Source of the DNA: Bacteroidota bacterium
GTDB taxonomy: Bacteria > Bacteroidota > Bacteroidia > Chitinophagales > LD1
DNA: 64,000 nucleotides
Assembly: GCA_947475165.1 (NCBI GenBank)
Contig: CANJLD010000006.1
Location: forward strand, 77,824 to 141,823
Direction: 5' to 3'
Part shown: piece by piece, positions 43,903-54,158 of the stretch
How positions within the stretch are numbered: position 1 is the stretch's first letter
Layout of the letters: each line of letters opens with the position of its first letter
The notes under the pieces: generated by a model
What the model saw: the letters and a program-made list of their open reading frames with translations, nothing else
Database searches by the model: none
What the model was told of the DNA's origin: nothing
Position numbers and translations under genes: made by a program

Positions 43903-45636
43903 ATGACATCAGAAACATATCAGGGTATCGAAATTCCTGAGCGTAAGAAGCGAACTTTTGTAGCTGAAAATTTCGACCCCTCCACCTGGGAAGCCATTGA
44001 ACCGTATTACAAAAATCTTTTGGACAGAAACATTAATTCGTTAGATGAATTAAAAAACTGGCTGAAGGACTGGAGCGAACTGGATGCCGTACTTGGTGAA
44101 ATAGGACGCTGGATTTACGTGCGCACCACCATTGATACTTCAGACGAGAAAGCCAAGGCGGCTTTGATGAATCAGTATGTAAATATTTATCCGAAGTTGA
44201 GCGTTCAGGTAAATTTGCTCGACAAAAAATTTGTTTCCTCTCCCTTTATTGACGAGTTAGACCAGGATGTGTTTTTCACGACCATTCGTAAAACAAAAAA
44301 ATCACTCGAGCTTTTCCGTGAAGAAAATATTCCGCTACAAAGCGAGTTGAATATGAAGCAAAGCACCTTCGACCAAATTGCCGGTGCGCAGAGCATTCAT
44401 TACAACGGCACTGAACTAACGGTGCAGCAGGCGCAGGTTTATTTAAAAAGCAACAACCGCGAACAGCGCGAAGAAATTTTCCGTTTGATAAATGAAAGAA
44501 GATTGCAGGATGCGGAGAAACTGGATTCACTTCTTACCGAACTGATTCAACTTCGCACACAAATTGCAAAGAATGCCGGTTTCGAAAATTTTATGGAGTA
44601 TCGTTTCAACGAGCTTGCGCGTTTCGACTACACACCGGCTGACTGTCTTAAGTTTCATGCCTCCATTGAAGAAGTATTGATGCCGCTCGTGAATCAATTG
44701 TTTGAGGAGCGCAAAAAAGAACTTGGTTTAGATACGCTCAAACCTTGGGACAGAGAAGTTGACCCGAGCGGCAAAGCTCCGCTTAAGCCGTTTAATTCTA
44801 CCGAGGAACTGATTGACAAAACCATTCAGTGCTTTAATCGGTTAGATACTTATTTCGGTGAGCGCATTGAGATTATGAAGCGTATGAATTACCTCGACCT
44901 TGATTCGCGTATGAAGAAAGGACCGGGCGGATATAATATGACCATGCCCGAAATTGGCGTGCCGTTTATTTTTATGAATTCAGCGAATTCAGAAAGCGAT
45001 TTAGTTACGATGGTGCACGAAGGCGGACATGCCATTCATACTTTCCTTTCGCACGATTTGGAGTTGAATGCTTTTAAAGATACTACCAGCGAAGTGGCAG
45101 AAGTAGCTTCCATGGGTATGGAGTTGATGAGCATGGAGCATTGGGATATTTTTTATTCGAACCCCGAAGATTTAAAACGCGCCAAGAAAAATCACCTTCA
45201 GTATATTCTTACCATACTTACTAAAACATGTTTGGGTGATAGCTTCCAGTTCTGGCTTTATCAAAATCCAAATCATACGGTTGAAGAAAGAAGAGCAAAA
45301 TGGGCTGAACTGAATAAGCGTTTTACTTCATCTACGGTTGACTGGACAGGCAACGAAACATTTTTAGCAACCGGTTACCAAAGCATTCTGCATTTTTATA
45401 TAGTGCCGTTCTATTACATTGAGTATGCATTTGCAGAACTTGGTTCATTGGCACTCTGGAGAAATTTCAAGCAAAATCCTTCTAAAGCAATTAACGATTA
45501 CAAAAATGCTTTGCGTTTGGGATACACAAAACCTATTCCTGTTTTTTACGAAACAGCCGGAGCCAAATTCGATTTCAGCAAACCGTATATATCTACTTTG
45601 GTAGATTTCTTAAAAGAAGAACTGGCGAAGTTGTAA
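43903..45636 (+). CDS. M3 family oligoendopeptidase
   Basis: 577 aa. The zinc site is MVHEGGHAIHTF, with HEGGH beginning at about residue 372 and the third ligand region TSEVAEVASMGME following. It matches the oligoendopeptidase F/PepF-like M3 peptidases, which cut short peptides in the cytosol. No signal peptide. The N-terminal region from residue 15 is the usual helical lobe. It may be co-transcribed with the DUF5606 gene. Intact by length. Confidence 0.9.
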   Translation: MTSETYQGIEIPERKKRTFVAENFDPSTWEAIEPYYKNLLDRNINSLDELKNWLKDWSELDAVLGEIGRWIYVRTTIDTSDEKAKAALMNQYVNIYPKLSVQVNLLDKKFVSSPFIDELDQDVFFTTIRKTKKSLELFREENIPLQSELNMKQSTFDQIAGAQSIHYNGTELTVQQAQVYLKSNNREQREEIFRLINERRLQDAEKLDSLLTELIQLRTQIAKNAGFENFMEYRFNELARFDYTPADCLKFHASIEEVLMPLVNQLFEERKKELGLDTLKPWDREVDPSGKAPLKPFNSTEELIDKTIQCFNRLDTYFGERIEIMKRMNYLDLDSRMKKGPGGYNMTMPEIGVPFIFMNSANSESDLVTMVHEGGHAIHTFLSHDLELNAFKDTTSEVAEVASMGMELMSMEHWDIFYSNPEDLKRAKKNHLQYILTILTKTCLGDSFQFWLYQNPNHTVEERRAKWAELNKRFTSSTVDWTGNETFLATGYQSILHFYIVPFYYIEYAFAELGSLALWRNFKQNPSKAINDYKNALRLGYTKPIPVFYETAGAKFDFSKPYISTLVDFLKEELAKL

Positions 45637-45715
45637 GTGGTGAATGGCGAGTAGCGAGTAGTAAAGAGGGACGTCCTCACAATTACGATTTAACTTATTA
45701 AACAATATAGTTTTT

Positions 45716-46471
45716 ATGAAAAAAATTCAACTCCTCTTTTTGTTTCTTGTTATGGCTACCGGGGCATTTAGCCAAGCATGTGTAATAGACACCAACAGCT
45801 TCGAACTGTTTGCCCCGTCATCTGACGTTTTGCCTTGTGTGGTGCGCAATGCTCCATACGATATTACGCTGCAAATTTTTTGTCCGCCAACGCTTGGGGG
45901 CATTAGTATAGATTCTATCAAGGTAACCAGCTTCCCGGGTTTACCGGTGGGGCTTACTAAAACAACTTATCCAGCTAATGGTATTGTTTATCCTTTGGGC
46001 AGAATGTGCATTAACATTGCCGGCACTACTACCGATACCGTGGGCTATTACCAAATTCTTTACAACGGCACCGCTTACACGCAGGCTGGCAATGCGCCCT
46101 TTTCTTATTTGCGCGCCAACGTTCCCGGAGCTTTGCCCGATTACGCGCTTACCGTTATTGATTCAGGTGCGTTTTGCGCCCATACCGATACTGTAGCCAC
46201 CGGTATTAAGAACATAAGCAACGCAGCTATGTTTTCGGTTTACCCTAACCCGAGCACCGGTGTGTTTACTTTTACTTTGCCAGAGGCACAAAAGCTGAGC
46301 GGAGAAATAAACGTAAGCGATATAACCGGACGCGTGGTGTTTACCCAAAAAACCGAAGCCGCACCTTTCTTTCAAACCACTATCGATATCAGCCGGTTTG
46401 CCAAAGGCATTTACTTCGTGCAATACCGCACGGCTGAAGGTGTAGCTTCTAAGAAAATTACCAAGGAATAA
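45716..46471 (+). CDS. Secreted protein with T9SS type A sorting domain
   Basis: 251 aa. Signal peptide MKKIQLLFLFLVMATGAFSQ, then a unique domain of about 140 residues with cysteines (CVIDTNS, LPCVVRN, FCPPTLGG), then a C-terminal sorting domain from about residue 170: MFSVYPNPSTGVFTF, DITGRVVF and AKGIYFVQY. The Por secretion tail directs export across the outer membrane by T9SS and attachment to the surface. The N-terminal domain is not recognised. Convergent with the SprB-repeat gene. Confidence 0.83.
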   Translation: MKKIQLLFLFLVMATGAFSQACVIDTNSFELFAPSSDVLPCVVRNAPYDITLQIFCPPTLGGISIDSIKVTSFPGLPVGLTKTTYPANGIVYPLGRMCINIAGTTTDTVGYYQILYNGTAYTQAGNAPFSYLRANVPGALPDYALTVIDSGAFCAHTDTVATGIKNISNAAMFSVYPNPSTGVFTFTLPEAQKLSGEINVSDITGRVVFTQKTEAAPFFQTTIDISRFAKGIYFVQYRTAEGVASKKITKE

Positions 46472-46494
46472 TTTTTGCAAGTAAGATTTGTAGA

Positions 46495-46527
46495 ATAAAA
46501 AAGGGGCAGGAAACCACGCCCGCCCCT
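46495..46527 (-). terminator. Terminator for the SprB-repeat gene
   Basis: On the minus strand AGGGGC pairs with GCCCCT around a 14-base loop, followed by TTTTTT. It lies just past the stop of the giant gene at 46550. Confidence 0.6.
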
Positions 46528-46549
46528 AAGAATGAAAAATGAAAATTGT

Positions 46550-49500
46550 TTATCGCAGTATTGTAATGCTGCCTTTAAAAACCTTTTCGTTGTGCCCGTC
46601 TAAAAAAACGGCTCTCATTACATACACACAAACGGTAGGTTCCAGCAATTCACCTTTGTAAATTCCATTCCAAGTAAAGGTTGGTTCGTTGGCTTCAAAA
46701 ACTTTTTCGCCCCAACGGTCAAAAATCATAATGTTGAATTTTTTAATGCCCGCTAAATTTCCATACAGTTGCAGCACATCGTTGTTGCCGTCACCATTTG
46801 GAGAGAACGCATTAGGCGTATAAACCGTATGGTCTTCAATCACCGTTACCGAAACCGTGTCTATGGCTTCGCAGCCATTCGTATCAATTCCAATTACGGT
46901 ATACAAAGTAGAATGACCGGGCTGAACCGTTACATCGGTGCAGGTGCTGCAATCCATACCAAAAGTTGGAGTCCAGTTAAAAACTGTTTGAGCCGAACCG
47001 GTAGTGGTCACATGCAAATCAGCCGTCTGCCCCAGCGTAATAGTTCCGCCACCGGTGGCGTTTATGCTAAAGGTGCCAAGATTAGTTACCGTAAAAGCAG
47101 TATCAAACGGGCAGTTATTTGCATCGCGCACCACCACCGTATAAGTTCCGGGATGAATATTGCTGAGGTCTTCGGTAGTGGCACCGGTGCTCCACAAATA
47201 AGTATAAGGAGCCGTGCCGCTGTTCACCGTCAAATTAATTCCGCCTTTGGAGTTTGTGCAGGCAAGCTGGTCAACCGCTGCGCTTACATTCAATTGAGGC
47301 AAAGTATTGATAGAAGCTATAGCGATTCCAGTGCATCCGTTTACATCGGTTACCGTCATACTATAAGTTCCTGCACTTACATTCGTCAAATCTTCATTGG
47401 CAGAATTATTATTCCAATAGTATTGATAAGGAGAACTGCCACCGGTCATAGTAACGTTTACGTTTCCGGTAGAAACACCTGCACAGGCAATATCAGTAGA
47501 CGCAATTCCGATTGCGAGCAGCGATGGCTCTATAACAGTTATGGCATTTATGTTTGCTACACAACCGTTACTGTCAGTTACAGCTACTGAATATGAACCA
47601 TCGCCCACACCCATCAAATTGCGCGAAGAAGCACCGGTGTTCCAGTTAAAATGGTATGGAGGAAGCCCTCCGCTTACCTGCGTAAAGATGTTCGCATTAG
47701 TAAGCGAATAACAAGTCACGTTCGTATGATGCTCTGTAAGTGTAAGCGGATTGGTAACAGCGAGAACTGCCGCACCGGTGGTGGTGCAACCGTTGTTATC
47801 GGTTACTACTACTGAATATGTTCCGGCAGTTAAACCTTGCGGGTCTTCGACTGTTCCACCGGTATTCCATAAATAATCCATAGGAGGAACGCCACCGGTC
47901 ACTGTAGTATTTATACTTCCGTTACTTCCACCCATACAAAGCGGGTCGGCTTTTGCAACAGCTACCTGCATAGCTACCGGTTGAGTAATAGTAGCTGTAG
48001 TTGTGGCAGAACATGAATTAGCATCGGCAACAGTTACGTTATAAGTTCCGGCTGAAAGTCCTGTTCTATTTACCGTAGTAATCCCACCGCCCCAATTGTA
48101 ACTATAAGCAGTAGTGCCACCGGTGGCAGAAGTATTGATAGCTCCGTTGTTTCCGCCAAAGCAGGTAACGTTAGTGGCAGAAGTAACTGCTATAACTAAT
48201 GCCGATGCCGGTTGATTTATAACGGCAGAAGCAGTAGCTGAGCAGGAATTGGCATCAGTTACAGTAAGGTTATAAGTTCCGGCACTTAATCCTGTTCTGT
48301 TTGGTGTAGTAATACCTCCGTCCCAGTTGTAAACATAACCGGTAGTTCCACCGCTTACGGTGGTAGTAATAGCTCCGTTATTTCCACCAAAGCATAAAAC
48401 ATTAGTAGCAGAAGAAACAGCAGCCGTTAACGCAGATGCCGGTTGCGTAATAGTAGCTGACAATGAAGTTGAGCAAGCGTTCGCATCGGTAACAGTTACG
48501 CTATAAGTTCCGGCAGTTAATCCGGTTCTATTTGGAGTAATAATGCCCCCTCCCCAATTATAAGTGTAAGATGGGGTTCCGCCTGTTGCCATAGTATTGA
48601 TAGTACCGGCATTGCCTCCAAAACATAAAATGTTTGTCGTTGAAGAAACAATGACATTTAAGGCTGAAGTGGGTTGTGTAATTGTTGCAGAAGCGGAAGC
48701 TGAACAGCCATTGGCATCTGTAATAAGTACCAAATAATTTCCGTTAGTAAGTCCGGTTCTGTTTGGCGTATTGTTACCACCGCCCCAGTTGTATAGATAA
48801 GGGATAGTGCCACCGGTAGCTGAAGTGTTTATAGTTCCATTGTTTCCTCCATAGCAGGTAACGTTTGTAGCAGAAGCTACAGCAATGCTTAAAGCATAAG
48901 CCGGTTGTGTAATAATTGCCGAAGTAGTTGCTGAACATAAACCAGCATCGATAACCGTTACGGTATAAGTTCCGGCACTTAATCCGATTCTATTTGGTGT
49001 TGTGATGCCACCACCCCAGTTATAAGTGTAAGCAGCAGTTCCACCGGTAACATTTGTTGTGATGGTTCCGTTGTTTCCGCCAAAGCATAAAACATTAGTA
49101 GCAGAAGAAACTATCACACTTAAAATATTCGGCTGAGCAACAATGGCAGTTTTCGAAACGGTGCAATTGTTTGAATCGGTCACTACCACGGTGTAAGTTC
49201 CGGTAGCAAGATTAGTTCTGTCTTCAGTTGTAATACCTCCACCCCAATTAAAAGTGTAAGGAGTAACTCCACCCAAAACCGATAAATCCATGGCACCGGT
49301 GTTCCCTCCCGAGCAATTCGGATTATTTACAATAGTAGTTGCACTCAAAGCAGAAGTGGGTTGCGTAATTACCGCGTTTGAAGAAGCGGTGCATCCTTTG
49401 TTATCGGTAACTGTAACCGGATAAGTTCCTGCAACCAGATTAATTCTGTTTGGAGTGGCAATACCACCGCCCCAGTTATAGATGTAAGGTGAAGTTCCTC

Positions 49501-52500
49501 CGCTTACGATTGTGTTTACCGAACCGGTGTTCGCTCCATAGCAAAGAATATTAGTTGTCACCAATGTATCAATACTTAATACTTGTGCCGGTTGATTAAT
49601 TGTTGCAGTGGCGGCAGCCTGACATCCGTTCGCATCGCTTACAGATACATGGTAGCTTCCGCCCTGCATATTCGTTCTGTTTTGCAAAGTGCTGCCATCG
49701 CTCCAAGCGTAAGTGTAAGCAGGCACTCCGCCAGTTGGTGTAATATTTATTGCTCCGGTGCTGTCGCTATTGCAGTTAATGTTTGAAATATTATTTACCG
49801 CAATACTTACTGAAGTAGCAGGTTGTGTAACAGCTATAGATGCAGTAGTTGAACAGTTGTTTAAATCCAAAACAGTAACCGAGTAAGTTGCCGCATTAAG
49901 CGTGTAACGGTTTTCATTTACATCACCGTCATTCCAGGTATAACTGAAAGGAGAAGTTCCTCCTGTAGTAGTTGTGCTGATGTTTCCGTTATTGCCACCG
50001 GTACAGGAAACATTTGCTGCTGTAAGAGTAGTGACAAGAAGGCTTGGCTGCGTAATTACAGAAGAAGCAGTTCCGATGCAGCTGTTTGCATCTGTTACAG
50101 TTACGCTATAAGTTCCGGCACTTAGCAAAGTTCTGTTTTGTGCAGTAATACCACCACCCCAGTTATAGCTATAAGCTCCGGTTCCTCCGGTTACACTTAA
50201 ATTAATTCCTCCGGTTGCCTGACCATTGCAGTTCGGATTGGTCACTGAAGTAGTAATACTGATAGCATTCGGCTGATAAACCGTAATACTGTTTACGCTG
50301 CTGCATGAGTTAGCATCGGTAACTGTTACTGTATATGTTCCTCCGGTAAGTCCGGTTCTGTTTGGTGTCGTAATTCCTCCGCCCCAGTTGTAAGTGTACG
50401 CAGCGGTTCCTCCGGTTACCGTTAAATTAATTGCACCCGTGTTTCCTCCGTTGCAGGTAAGGTTGGTATTTGTATTAGTAACGGTAAGAACAGCAGGTTG
50501 AGTAATAGTTGCACTAAAACTCGCAGAGCAGCGAGTAGCATCGTTTACGGTCACTGTATAAGTGCCGGTAGTGAGTCCGGTTCTGTTTTGAGTAGTAATT
50601 CCACCGCCCCAGTTGTAAGTATATGCACCGGTTCCTCCGCTTACATTGTTTGTAATGGAACCCGTATTAGTACCGTTGCATAATATGTTAGCAGCAGTTA
50701 GAACAGCAGTAACTGGTGTTGCCGGTTGTGCAACCAAAGAAGTAGCGGTCACGGTGCAGCTATGAGCATCAGTAACAGTTACATTATATGTGCCTGCTAT
50801 TACATTGTTCAAATTCTGAATAAAAATTCCGTTACTCCAATTGTAAGTATAAGGCGTTGTGCCGCCCGATGCAGTAAGACTAACCGCACCGTTGTTTCCT
50901 CCAAAACAAGATACAGGAGTATTACCTACCAACGCGCTCAAAACAGCAGCTGGCTGAGTAATAGTGGTTGATAGCGTAGCAGAACAAAGGTTCGCATCAT
51001 ACACAGTAACCGTGTATGTGCCTGCAGCAATACCGGTTCTATTTTGCGAAGTAATTCCACCGCCCCAAGTGTAAGTGTAAGGGTTTACTCCACCCGAGAC
51101 AGTTAAAGTAATACTGCCGGTGCTTGAACCATTACACAAAACATTTACAGAAACTTTTGTAACGGTAATAGTTGTTGGCTCAGTAACATTGCTGCTCGAA
51201 ATAGCTGAACAACCCGAGCCATCGGTAACGGTTACGCTGTAATTGCCAGCAGATAAACCAATTCTATCCTGAGTTGTAATTCCTCCGATCCAATTATAAT
51301 TTATTGGTAGTGTTCCTCCTGCAACGGTAATATCAATAGCACCGTTGCTGCCTGCGTTGCACGAAACATTTGTTACTGCAGCAGTAAGCGCAATACCGGT
51401 GCCGATTTGTGATACAGCAATTGGTAAAGATGCGGTGCAACCTGATACATCAGTTACAGTAACTGTATAAGTTCCTGCAATTAAACTGTTACGATTTTGC
51501 GCAATAATTCCTCCGACCCAGTTGTAAGTATAGCTTCCTGCTCCACCGGTCACCGCAATGGTAATACTGCCGTCATTTCCTGCTGCGCATGAGGCATTGG
51601 TAACGGTTGGTGTAATAGTTATTGCAGAAGGTTGTGTAATATTTCTTGACCCGTTTACGGTGCATCCTTTGTTGTCGGTAACTGTTATGATATAAGTTCC
51701 TGCGCTGAGTAAAGTTCGGTTTTGTAAAATGTTGCCATCATTCCAGATATAAGTATAGGGTGACGTGCCACCGGTGATGGTTGAATTTATGGAACCGGTA
51801 GTTGCTCCGTTACAATTTGGGTTTACAGAAGTAAATGAAACAACAAGTGCTGCCGGTTGAATAATGTTTACTGTTCTTGAAGTAGTGCAACCATTTAAAT
51901 CAGTAATGGTTACGCTGTATGAATTTGCAACCAAGTTATTGATATCTTCTGTCGTGTCCGCGTTGCTCCACGTAAATGTGTAAGGAGTAACTCCACCGTT
52001 AGGCGTAAGGTTGATACTTCCGTTATTTCCTCCGTTACAGGTTACCTGCACATTGGTTGCGGTAGATGTAAGATTAGATATTGGCTGAGTAATAGTAAAA
52101 CTTGCAGTAACCGAACATCCGATTGTATTATTTGCAGTTACAGTATAAGTTCCGGCAAGCAGATTATTTCTGTCCTGCGAAACAATTCCTCCGGCCCAGT
52201 TGTAGGTGTATGGCGCGTTTGCTCCGGTTACTGTAATATCAATAGCCCCGTTGGTTCCGCCTATGCAAGAAACATTAGTTGCAGTTCCGGTAATGGTAAG
52301 ATTTGAAATAGTGATACTGGTAGTTGCGGAAGCCGAACATCCGTAAGCATCGGTTGCCGTAACATTATAAGTTCCACCGGTTACAGCTGTAATGTTTGGA
52401 GTGGTTCCTCCGTTGCCCCATAAATAACTGTAAGGCGAAACTCCGTTCGATGGAACTGAAGTTAACTGCACTGTTCCTCCGTTGCAAATTGTTCCTGAGG

Positions 52501-53896
52501 GGCTTGCCGTAATCGCGTTTGCGGGATTGCTTACATAAACAGTTTGCGAAACAGTTTTGATGCAAGCACCGAAAGTCATATTACAGATATATGTAGTGGT
52601 GGCAGTTGGAGTAGCAACAGGGTTTTTAATATTCGGATTGCTTAAACCGGTAACCGGTGTCCAGCTATAAGTAATACCACCGTTAGCAGTTAGCTGAGTA
52701 GATTGACCTAAACATAAAGTAGAGTCAACTACAGAAATGGAAGGAGCAATATCATCGCGAATATTGATGTTTGCGCTTGAAGAAACTCCACCGGTGCATG
52801 GGTTTACAGTAGCAATAGTTACCGATTCCATACTTTCTGTAAGTCCATCAGCAATCGGATTTAAATCAATACTCACCGAGCTTTGCCCTGCGGGAATCAT
52901 CACTACAGTTGGTATTTGCGTGTAGTCGGTTCCGTTAGTGGCTGTTCCGCTTACTACAACGTTTACATACATATCTACCGCTTGCACTTGTGATAAAGTG
53001 AGAGTGAAAGTTCCGCCCACACAACCTTCATAAGCCGAAGAGAAACCCGCATAATCCAAATTACCTACTGCCGAAACACTCACCGGATTTGAATTGAAAG
53101 AATAAGCCGAAAGAAAAACTCCTGAATCATAAATTCTATCCGCCACATCGGCAATTGCAATCTTTAAATGATAAGTCTGGCAAGGCGTAACCGCAGCAGT
53201 TGCAGTAAGTAAATGCGTCATTCCATCATAAACAATACTTGTATTAAGCGGAGTTTGATTGTTGGTGTATATGGAGGAATAACTTAAAGTCTGATTTGTT
53301 CCGTTACAAGTTCCGCCTTGAGAGTTTGCACCTGGGTTGCCCGGATTTACAGTATTGATAGCAACCGGCAAGTTAGTCCCGGTAATAAGTGCCATGTTTT
53401 TGTTTGTGTAATTACCTCCGCCCGGATTAGGCCCGGTGATAAAAAATCCAAACACATCGTTAAACTGCGAACAAACCCACTCGGGGTATTCTTCCGATGC
53501 AAAAACATAATCAAACTTCAACAGCGGTCCTTGCGGAACAATATCGAACTGTAAAATGCAGGGGTCATAAATAGTGCCGTTAGTAAGGGTAGAGAGTTGT
53601 GCATCACCGGTGGCTGTAAATTGTGTAGATGCAAAAACATTGGCACCATTCGGAACACTCGATACTTTACCCGATGCCAGCATCACACCACCCGGCATAC
53701 CTAAATTTGTATTTGTGTTTGTAAAAGTGCCTGAACCGTTTGAGGCGCAACTCATAGAATAATTGCTGATGGTAACTCCGCTACCTGCCAGCAATTGCGA
53801 CAAAGTTTGCGAGTTAGAACTTTGTGTAACGGCAATTTGCCCGAACGATGCAAAAGCACATGCGACAAGTAAGAGGGTTATATAATTACGTTTCAT
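46550..53896 (-). CDS. Giant SprB-repeat surface protein with T9SS type B (gliding-type) C-terminal domain
   Basis: 2448 aa from the ATG at 53896, which gives the signal peptide MKRNYITLLLVACAFASFGQ; a start 28 codons upstream is open but spoils it. Order: choice-of-anchor-L-like domain (about residues 25-250, with FDYVFASEEYPEW), a Calx-beta-like stretch to about 370, then a short Ig/PKD-like piece, 24 repeats of about 75 aa of SprB type, and a C-terminal gliding-motility-type CTD (YTPNAFSPNGDGNNDVLQLYG, FDRWGEKVFEANE). SprB of Flavobacterium is a mobile adhesin used in gliding. Presence of this protein suggests adhesion or gliding but does not prove motility. A signal for type B sorting means it is probably not attached through A-LPS. 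Confidence 0.85.
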   Translation of the reverse strand: MKRNYITLLLVACAFASFGQIAVTQSSNSQTLSQLLAGSGVTISNYSMSCASNGSGTFTNTNTNLGMPGGVMLASGKVSSVPNGANVFASTQFTATGDAQLSTLTNGTIYDPCILQFDIVPQGPLLKFDYVFASEEYPEWVCSQFNDVFGFFITGPNPGGGNYTNKNMALITGTNLPVAINTVNPGNPGANSQGGTCNGTNQTLSYSSIYTNNQTPLNTSIVYDGMTHLLTATAAVTPCQTYHLKIAIADVADRIYDSGVFLSAYSFNSNPVSVSAVGNLDYAGFSSAYEGCVGGTFTLTLSQVQAVDMYVNVVVSGTATNGTDYTQIPTVVMIPAGQSSVSIDLNPIADGLTESMESVTIATVNPCTGGVSSSANINIRDDIAPSISVVDSTLCLGQSTQLTANGGITYSWTPVTGLSNPNIKNPVATPTATTTYICNMTFGACIKTVSQTVYVSNPANAITASPSGTICNGGTVQLTSVPSNGVSPYSYLWGNGGTTPNITAVTGGTYNVTATDAYGCSASATTSITISNLTITGTATNVSCIGGTNGAIDITVTGANAPYTYNWAGGIVSQDRNNLLAGTYTVTANNTIGCSVTASFTITQPISNLTSTATNVQVTCNGGNNGSINLTPNGGVTPYTFTWSNADTTEDINNLVANSYSVTITDLNGCTTSRTVNIIQPAALVVSFTSVNPNCNGATTGSINSTITGGTSPYTYIWNDGNILQNRTLLSAGTYIITVTDNKGCTVNGSRNITQPSAITITPTVTNASCAAGNDGSITIAVTGGAGSYTYNWVGGIIAQNRNSLIAGTYTVTVTDVSGCTASLPIAVSQIGTGIALTAAVTNVSCNAGSNGAIDITVAGGTLPINYNWIGGITTQDRIGLSAGNYSVTVTDGSGCSAISSSNVTEPTTITVTKVSVNVLCNGSSTGSITLTVSGGVNPYTYTWGGGITSQNRTGIAAGTYTVTVYDANLCSATLSTTITQPAAVLSALVGNTPVSCFGGNNGAVSLTASGGTTPYTYNWSNGIFIQNLNNVIAGTYNVTVTDAHSCTVTATSLVAQPATPVTAVLTAANILCNGTNTGSITNNVSGGTGAYTYNWGGGITTQNRTGLTTGTYTVTVNDATRCSASFSATITQPAVLTVTNTNTNLTCNGGNTGAINLTVTGGTAAYTYNWGGGITTPNRTGLTGGTYTVTVTDANSCSSVNSITVYQPNAISITTSVTNPNCNGQATGGINLSVTGGTGAYSYNWGGGITAQNRTLLSAGTYSVTVTDANSCIGTASSVITQPSLLVTTLTAANVSCTGGNNGNISTTTTGGTSPFSYTWNDGDVNENRYTLNAATYSVTVLDLNNCSTTASIAVTQPATSVSIAVNNISNINCNSDSTGAINITPTGGVPAYTYAWSDGSTLQNRTNMQGGSYHVSVSDANGCQAAATATINQPAQVLSIDTLVTTNILCYGANTGSVNTIVSGGTSPYIYNWGGGIATPNRINLVAGTYPVTVTDNKGCTASSNAVITQPTSALSATTIVNNPNCSGGNTGAMDLSVLGGVTPYTFNWGGGITTEDRTNLATGTYTVVVTDSNNCTVSKTAIVAQPNILSVIVSSATNVLCFGGNNGTITTNVTGGTAAYTYNWGGGITTPNRIGLSAGTYTVTVIDAGLCSATTSAIITQPAYALSIAVASATNVTCYGGNNGTINTSATGGTIPYLYNWGGGNNTPNRTGLTNGNYLVLITDANGCSASASATITQPTSALNVIVSSTTNILCFGGNAGTINTMATGGTPSYTYNWGGGIITPNRTGLTAGTYSVTVTDANACSTSLSATITQPASALTAAVSSATNVLCFGGNNGAITTTVSGGTTGYVYNWDGGITTPNRTGLSAGTYNLTVTDANSCSATASAVINQPASALVIAVTSATNVTCFGGNNGAINTSATGGTTAYSYNWGGGITTVNRTGLSAGTYNVTVADANSCSATTTATITQPVAMQVAVAKADPLCMGGSNGSINTTVTGGVPPMDYLWNTGGTVEDPQGLTAGTYSVVVTDNNGCTTTGAAVLAVTNPLTLTEHHTNVTCYSLTNANIFTQVSGGLPPYHFNWNTGASSRNLMGVGDGSYSVAVTDSNGCVANINAITVIEPSLLAIGIASTDIACAGVSTGNVNVTMTGGSSPYQYYWNNNSANEDLTNVSAGTYSMTVTDVNGCTGIAIASINTLPQLNVSAAVDQLACTNSKGGINLTVNSGTAPYTYLWSTGATTEDLSNIHPGTYTVVVRDANNCPFDTAFTVTNLGTFSINATGGGTITLGQTADLHVTTTGSAQTVFNWTPTFGMDCSTCTDVTVQPGHSTLYTVIGIDTNGCEAIDTVSVTVIEDHTVYTPNAFSPNGDGNNDVLQLYGNLAGIKKFNIMIFDRWGEKVFEANEPTFTWNGIYKGELLEPTVCVYVMRAVFLDGHNEKVFKGSITILR
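47079..52520 (-). repeat. 24-unit SprB repeat array
   Basis: Consensus unit about 75 aa (near 227 bp): V(S/T)CxGGNNGxIxxxVxGGTxxYTYNWGGGITTxNRTGLxAGTYxVTVTDANxC, here abbreviated with x. Central units, about 47950-49120, are most alike (shared ATNVLCFGGNNG), suggesting recent duplication or gene conversion, while the outermost units diverge. Each unit carries two conserved cysteines, about 50 residues apart. Confidence 0.85.
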
Positions 53897-54158
53897 ACGC
53901 CACGGTTTTGTAACGGGGTTACTAAAAATCTGCACCAATAGTGCCTTTGCCGTAGGGTCTTTACAGGGTAAGTTCTCCATTTCAATCCCGGTTTTTGTTT
54001 CCTTCCATTTAGTCCTTCACTAATACATTACGTAAGAAACAAGGGAAATGTTGTATTACTAAGCTTGTAAATTGACCCGCGAGGGAGAAAGAAAAATTCT
54101 CAAAATTTCTGGAACGTTAAAAATGAGCCTGAATTAGAGGTTTTTTTTACTTGAAACC

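Noticed and set aside
46769-47590. Plus-strand 273-codon frame opposite the SprB gene
   Set aside because: It lies wholly antisense to the repeat-rich adhesin and shows no domain; its Arg/Ser-rich composition is what the opposite strand of such codons gives.
53897-53980. Earlier start of the SprB-repeat gene at 53980
   Set aside because: It would place 28 charged residues before the signal peptide; the ATG at 53896 gives a normal signal sequence.
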